DNA from: Sphingobacterium spiritivorum | Lineage (GTDB): Bacteria; Bacteroidota; Bacteroidia; Sphingobacteriales; Sphingobacteriaceae | Direction: 5' to 3' | Assembly: GCF_016725325.1 (NCBI RefSeq) | Contig: NZ_CP068083.1 | Coordinates: 2,294,001-2,358,000 of the forward strand | DNA length: 64,000 bases | Shown here: positions 58,661 to 64,000 of the stretch, one piece after another | Position numbering within the stretch: the first letter of the stretch is position 1 | Layout: every line of letters starts with the position of its first letter | Notes under the pieces: model-generated | Seen by the model: the letters and a program-made list of their open reading frames with translations, nothing else | What the model was told of the DNA's origin: nothing | The model's database searches: none | Program-made: the position numbers and the translations under genes

Positions 58661-60427
58661 ATGGATACATACAATAATCCGATTTTGGAGCAGTTACCCG
58701 CACATCTTAAGAAATATGTTGTGCCTCAGCAATACGAAAGATACACACCCGTGGACCAGGCTATCTGGCGCTATGTTATGCGTCAAAATTATGCTTATCT
58801 TAAAGATGTAGCCTATTACCCTTACATTCCCGGGCTAAAAAAGGCCGGATTGACAATTGAACATATTCCGGATTTGCAGGCAATGAATGACAGTTTGAAA
58901 CAAATAGGCTGGGGAGCTGCTACGGTAGACGGATTCATTCCGCCATCGGCGTTTATGGAATTTCAGGCACATCGCGTATTGGTAATTGCTGCGGATATCC
59001 GTCAGCTTGAGCATATTGAGTATACACCGGCTCCTGATATTATCCACGAATCATCGGGCCATGCACCTATTATAGGTGAGCCTGAGTATGCAGAATACTT
59101 GCAGTATTTTGGTGAGATAGGGTCGAAGGCTATGTTTTCTGCTCAGGATTTTGCTTTATATGAAGCGATCAGAAGTCTTTCCATCATTAAAGAAAAGAAT
59201 AGTGCAACAAGTCATGAAATAGAAGAGGCCGAATTACACCTGAAAAATGTTCAGGAGAATATGGGTGATCCTTCTGAAATGACTTTACTGAGCCGACTGC
59301 ACTGGTGGACGGTTGAATATGGCCTTATCGGAACTCCTGATGTTCCGAAAATTTACGGTGCCGGTTTGTTATCTTCAATAGGAGAAAGTGCTTCGTGTAT
59401 GCGTAAAGAAGTTCCAAAATTACCTTATAGTCTGGATGCATTGAATTACGCATATGATATAACTAAGCCTCAGCCACAATTATTTGTCACTCCGGATTTT
59501 TTGCATCTGAGAAATGTATTGGATGATTTTGCCAATACAATGGCTTTCCGGATCGGAGGGAAGGATAGTGTGGATAAAGCCATTGCCTGTCAGAATGTAT
59601 GTACGGTTGTATATAGTTCAGGATTGCAGGTTTCTGGAATATTCCAAAAGGTAAGCGATGATGATACGTTGTTCTATATTAAATCTGCAGGGTCTACAGC
59701 ACTATCTTGTCAAAATAAACAATTGAAGGGGCATGGCAAGAACTACCATCGGGAAGGATTTGGTTCTCCTGTAGGACTTTTGAAAGGGACTAATGTCGCC
59801 TTAGAAGATTTTACAGATGAGGAATTGGTGAAGTATGATATTGTTGAAGGAAAGGAAACTGTCCTTACTTTTGATTCCGGTATAGAAGTGAGAGGTTTGG
59901 TTCAGTCTGTTCTTCGTCAGAATGGGAAACTGATTTTGGTGTCTATGGCGCCGTGTCAGGTAGTTGAGATCGAGAGCTGTCAACTGTATTTTGATCCGGA
60001 ATGGGGTATATATGATATGGCTGTAGGTAAAGAAATTGTATCGGTTTATTGCGGTGCCGCAGATAAAGATGCATTTGAACAGGAATCTACGGTGTCCCAG
60101 ACAAAAACTGTTCATCAGGTATATGATGAACAGACATTAACTTTACATCAGATCTATGCCCGTATCAGAAAAGAAAGGGAAAGCAAATCCTCATCACAAA
60201 CCTTAAAAGTTCTGTATGCCGAACTTTCAGTCCGCTATCCGGAAGACTGGTTAGGACTTTTAGAAATCCTGGAAATAGCAGTTAAAGAACAATGGGAAGA
60301 TCTTGCTTCTTCAGTAGAGGAGACACTTCTGAAAATACAGGATAAACATGTTCATCTTATCAAATTAATCCATGACGGAATACGACTAGCAAAAAATGAT
60401 CAGGTGGGTATACTACTGACGGAGTAA
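58661..60427 (+). CDS. Phenylalanine 4-monooxygenase (aromatic amino acid hydroxylase), long form
   Basis: A 588-residue pterin-dependent enzyme that hydroxylates Phe to Tyr. Core residues are clear: IHESSGHAPIIGEPEY with the two iron His residues near 129-134, the Glu ligand in HWWTVEYGLIGTP, and the N-terminal IWRYVMRQNYAYL. Most bacterial enzymes are about 260-300 residues; here the core ends near residue 330 and about 250 additional residues follow, which are beta-rich then helical and lack known motifs. Downstream genes for homogentisate catabolism lie 2-5 kb away. Its 3' end overlaps the convergent flavin reductase gene by 15 bases. Confidence 0.9.
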   Translation: MDTYNNPILEQLPAHLKKYVVPQQYERYTPVDQAIWRYVMRQNYAYLKDVAYYPYIPGLKKAGLTIEHIPDLQAMNDSLKQIGWGAATVDGFIPPSAFMEFQAHRVLVIAADIRQLEHIEYTPAPDIIHESSGHAPIIGEPEYAEYLQYFGEIGSKAMFSAQDFALYEAIRSLSIIKEKNSATSHEIEEAELHLKNVQENMGDPSEMTLLSRLHWWTVEYGLIGTPDVPKIYGAGLLSSIGESASCMRKEVPKLPYSLDALNYAYDITKPQPQLFVTPDFLHLRNVLDDFANTMAFRIGGKDSVDKAIACQNVCTVVYSSGLQVSGIFQKVSDDDTLFYIKSAGSTALSCQNKQLKGHGKNYHREGFGSPVGLLKGTNVALEDFTDEELVKYDIVEGKETVLTFDSGIEVRGLVQSVLRQNGKLILVSMAPCQVVEIESCQLYFDPEWGIYDMAVGKEIVSVYCGAADKDAFEQESTVSQTKTVHQVYDEQTLTLHQIYARIRKERESKSSSQTLKVLYAELSVRYPEDWLGLLEILEIAVKEQWEDLASSVEETLLKIQDKHVHLIKLIHDGIRLAKNDQVGILLTE

Positions 60428-61318
60428 CAGGATCTGCCAGGCTTTCTGAAGTTCTCCGCTGTCCAGTAATCTAGCTGCATGCGTATGTTGCTCCTTTTGG
60501 AATCTGACAGGATCATCTTTCCATCTTTCCAGATTGGACAGGATATCCTGATCGATTGAAGAGCTACCTTCCATGTGAGATTCCGGTATTACTTCGACAT
60601 TTGCCAGCAAACCCAGATGATTGCCTGTGAGAACAGAAGAAAAACGTATGCTTTCCGGTAGCTGATCTATTCCGATTCCAAGGTTGCGCAGGGGCTTGGG
60701 AACCTTAAATAAACTTTCCTCTGTTACGCGACAGTACCAGTCACCACCCAATCTTGCAACCAGATCCAGTTTAGCCTGATCAACCTGATTGTTACTGTCT
60801 AATAAATCTTCGTGAATATGCATACATACAACTTCCGCCAGTACAAGATTCCCGGCTCCAGGCTCATCACTCAGTGCGATGATTTCTTTTACCTTACACT
60901 CCAGCTGTACAGGGGATTCAGCAACCCGTGGAGGTCTTACATGTGTGGATGGCAAAGCTGTAAAGCCGGATTTTTCAAATTCATTGATACCCTTTGCATA
61001 TTCTGTACTGGCAAGTGATTGCTGCTGTACCATATCGTAGTTGACAATATTGACGACAACTTCATTTACTTCTTTTATATTTTCAAGTGTATGCTTGGTC
61101 GTTCCGTCCCGCATCCTTCTTAAAGGAGAAAAAATACAGACAGGAGGTTGGTGAGACATTAAATTGAAATAGCTGAAGGGGCTGAGGTTGACCTGACCTG
61201 CAGCATCTATTGTACTTGCAAAACAAATGGGACGTGGTGCAATGGCATATTTGATAAGGTTATCAAAAATAGCCTGTTGCTGGATGGGATCTATTACTTT
61301 AGTTTTGATATCGGACAT
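60413..61318 (-). CDS. Flavin reductase family protein (FMN-binding split barrel)
   Basis: A 301-residue protein of the flavin reductase-like family. The beginning AIAPRPICFASTIDAAGQVN and LSPFSYFNLMSHQPPVCIFS match FMN-binding split-barrel proteins, followed by REVVVNIV-like EVNEVVVNIVNYDMV and ECKVKEIIALSDEPGAGNLV. The C-terminal 100 residues extend beyond the usual 200-residue core. Two genes in the same direction, this one and the FAH-family gene upstream (50 bases), are probably an operon in aromatic catabolism. Its exact reaction is unknown. The stop overlaps the last 15 bases of the hydroxylase gene. Confidence 0.88.
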   Translation of the reverse strand: MSDIKTKVIDPIQQQAIFDNLIKYAIAPRPICFASTIDAAGQVNLSPFSYFNLMSHQPPVCIFSPLRRMRDGTTKHTLENIKEVNEVVVNIVNYDMVQQQSLASTEYAKGINEFEKSGFTALPSTHVRPPRVAESPVQLECKVKEIIALSDEPGAGNLVLAEVVCMHIHEDLLDSNNQVDQAKLDLVARLGGDWYCRVTEESLFKVPKPLRNLGIGIDQLPESIRFSSVLTGNHLGLLANVEVIPESHMEGSSSIDQDILSNLERWKDDPVRFQKEQHTHAARLLDSGELQKAWQILLLRQ

Positions 61319-61368
61319 ATACTATTCAATTAATAATGAAAATATAAAGGCTTGTAAAAGAAGTTGTT

Positions 61369-62352
61369 TTAATATTTACTTGTGTGGTCAAGAACAACGG
61401 TATTCTCCAGCTGTCCCAGTCCGGTAACTTGCATGCTGATGTGATCTCCGGGCTGCAGCCACTGTACCTCATAATTCGGATCATTCCGTTTGCCCGTACC
61501 GTTGAGCTCCAGAAAACATCCCGTGCCAACAGTTCCTGATCCGATGAGATCTCCGGGGAAAACCTCGACTCCGTAAGAAACGCGCTCTATGATTTCTGCG
61601 AAGGTCCAGTTCATATCTGCCATATTACCTGCGGATACCTGTTTTCCGTTTACGGTACAGCTCATATGCAGGTTGTACGTATCTCCTGTATGTCCTTCAG
61701 GTGTTGCAACCTTATAAGACTCCAGTTCATCTTTTGTTACCATATAAGGGCCGATCATCGTCGCAAAATCTTTCCCTTTTGCCGGACCCAGGTTGAGTTT
61801 CATTTCTTCCATCTGAAGTTGTCGGGCGCTCAGATCATTCATAATCATATATCCTGCTATGTACTGATCCGCTTCAGATGCCGGAATATTCTTTCCCCTT
61901 TTATTCAGTACAATGGCAACTTCAAGTTCAAAGTCAAGTTGATCAAAATGTAAAGGCATACAAGATACACTGCCTGGCCCCATTATAGCGCGATGATTCG
62001 AAAAATAAAAAACAGGAAACTTATCAAATTCCGGAATCATCTCCAGGCCACGGTTACGCCTTGATGTAGATACATGCTGGCGAAAAGCATAGGCATCCCG
62101 AAAGGTAGATGGATAAGGTACCGGAGCTAATAACCTGACAGTACGTTTGTCAAGTGCAATGTTCCTGAATTTCCCTTCTTTAGCCAGGTCAACAGCTTGT
62201 AACATCGCTTGCATACACTGCTCACCCCCTTTCAGAAAATCGTTCATAGATACGGGTAAACCTGAATCTGTCAGACTGCAGATATAGATCAGGTCATCCA
62301 AAAGAAATCCAAGTTGCTCCTTGTTATCATATTCGCATGTTACAAGTTTCAT
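61369..62352 (-). CDS. Fumarylacetoacetate hydrolase family protein
   Basis: A 327-residue C-C hydrolase. The metal-binding core has ELEVAIVLNKRGKN (two acidic ligands), NDLSARQLQ and GPAKGKDFATMIGPYM, and EIIERVSYGVEVFPGDLIGSGTVGTG is the family's end motif. Cleaves fumarylacetoacetate into fumarate and acetoacetate, or a related acylpyruvate. In context of hydroxyphenylpyruvate and homogentisate dioxygenases it is the likely last step of Tyr breakdown. The maleylacetoacetate isomerase step is not seen in this window. It is divergent from the hmgA-HPPD unit with about 310 bases between. Confidence 0.92.
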   Translation of the reverse strand: MKLVTCEYDNKEQLGFLLDDLIYICSLTDSGLPVSMNDFLKGGEQCMQAMLQAVDLAKEGKFRNIALDKRTVRLLAPVPYPSTFRDAYAFRQHVSTSRRNRGLEMIPEFDKFPVFYFSNHRAIMGPGSVSCMPLHFDQLDFELEVAIVLNKRGKNIPASEADQYIAGYMIMNDLSARQLQMEEMKLNLGPAKGKDFATMIGPYMVTKDELESYKVATPEGHTGDTYNLHMSCTVNGKQVSAGNMADMNWTFAEIIERVSYGVEVFPGDLIGSGTVGTGCFLELNGTGKRNDPNYEVQWLQPGDHISMQVTGLGQLENTVVLDHTSKY

Positions 62353-62459
62353 ATCAAAATAGAGCTGTTAAAATCATCACAAATAAGGAATATTGGGTAA
62401 ATATAATGATGATCTGAATTATTTATGCAATATCTAAAAAAGATGTAGTAAATAAATCT

Positions 62460-62467
62460 TATATTTG
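62460..62467 (+). promoter_or_regulatory. Candidate -7 box for the homogentisate operon (TATATTTG)
   Basis: TATATTTG fits the Bacteroidota -7 element. Transcription would begin near 62474, giving a leader of about 190 bases before the hmgA ATG. No -33 box is seen. Confidence 0.5.
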
Positions 62468-62488
62468 AGATAAACTTATACACCAGTT

Positions 62489-62584
62489 ATGAACATCTTT
62501 GGACTACAGTACCTTACGGTATCCACGGGCATGATCGCTTTAGTAAAAGCGATGATTGCAGATGTTGTTTTTGCCCAATATTAG
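62489..62584 (+). CDS. Candidate 31-codon leader ORF upstream of homogentisate dioxygenase
   Basis: An ORF starting about 15 bases after the predicted transcription start: MNIFGLQYLTVSTGM... ending VVFAQY. It contains two Phe and two Tyr residues. An 8-bp hairpin ATCGCTTT/AAAGCGAT (62534-62553) is inside it, and a second (GCCAAA/TTTGGC, near 62601-62619) follows. Whether it is translated is unknown. Confidence 0.3.
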   Translation: MNIFGLQYLTVSTGMIALVKAMIADVVFAQY

Positions 62585-62664
62585 GCACTTCTTTTCTTGC
62601 GCCAAATAATCCTTTGGCAAGTTTAATACTATAATTGTTTCATATTTTTAAAATAGACTTTATC

Positions 62665-64000
<1,336 letters not shown>

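Overview
The window looks like the chromosome of a Bacteroidota species, most likely Sphingobacteriaceae and Sphingobacterium-like (inference from gene content, not a database match). Supporting signs are a SusC/SusD pair, an AT-rich sequence with almost no Shine-Dalgarno sites, many promoters of the Bacteroidota form TTTG-N19..23-TAnnTTTG, a b558-type succinate dehydrogenase, and several lipoproteins and signal peptides ending in AQ. No rRNA, tRNA, CRISPR array, insertion sequence or phage gene was found.

Layout. 1-5.2 kb: the 3' end of a GH2 glycosidase, then an SDR dehydrogenase, a membrane protein of the lysylphosphatidylglycerol-synthase TM family, and small membrane or lipoprotein genes of unknown role. 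5.3-12.7 kb: a very large multi-TM sensor histidine kinase and the sdhCAB operon. 12.9-17.8 kb: an OM beta-barrel, a CsbD-like protein, CsaA, TadA, superoxide dismutase, MsrA and P5C dehydrogenase. 17.8-18.3 kb: a tandemly duplicated, hairpin-rich noncoding element. 18.3-25.6 kb: an EEP-family hydrolase, recA, nth, a subtilase, and an oligopeptidase B-like lipoprotein. 25.9-29.4 kb: the arginine operon GNAT-argG-argC behind a long leader that contains a 44-codon ORF ending in an Arg-rich stretch. 29.6-42.1 kb: an amino-sugar polysaccharide-utilisation locus (susC, susD, a two-part alpha/beta-hydrolase, a GH109-like glycosidase, nagB, an FucP/NagP-type permease, nagA and a convergent LacI regulator). 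42.2-50.9 kb: a lipoprotein and the haem cluster hemA-hemCD-hemB-[GH35 beta-galactosidase]-hemL. 51.3-54.7 kb: small membrane protein, DUF2027-like protein, class V aminotransferase, aat, rbfA. 54.8-55.0 kb: a candidate small RNA with its own promoter and terminator. 55.4-60.4 kb: argH, galM, an unknown protein and phenylalanine hydroxylase. 60.4-64 kb: a flavin reductase-like protein, a fumarylacetoacetase-family hydrolase, homogentisate dioxygenase and the start of HPPD.

How the genes work together. argG, argC and argH with the GNAT form part of arginine synthesis. The PUL would import a GalNAc- or GlcNAc-containing glycan across the outer membrane, trim it in the periplasm, take up the amino sugar through the permease, and feed NagA then NagB into fructose-6-phosphate; no amino-sugar kinase is seen here. 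hemA, hemL, hemB and the fused hemCD cover glutamyl-tRNA to uroporphyrinogen III. The right end is Phe/Tyr catabolism: Phe to Tyr, then 4-hydroxyphenylpyruvate to homogentisate, maleylacetoacetate and cleavage.

The most interesting noncoding signals are the orphan small-RNA unit at about 54.79-54.98 kb, the arginine-operon leader at 25.95-26.26 kb, the duplicated element at 17.87-18.34 kb, and the leader of the homogentisate operon at 62.46-62.66 kb. All are predictions from reading the sequence; none was tested by folding or database search.
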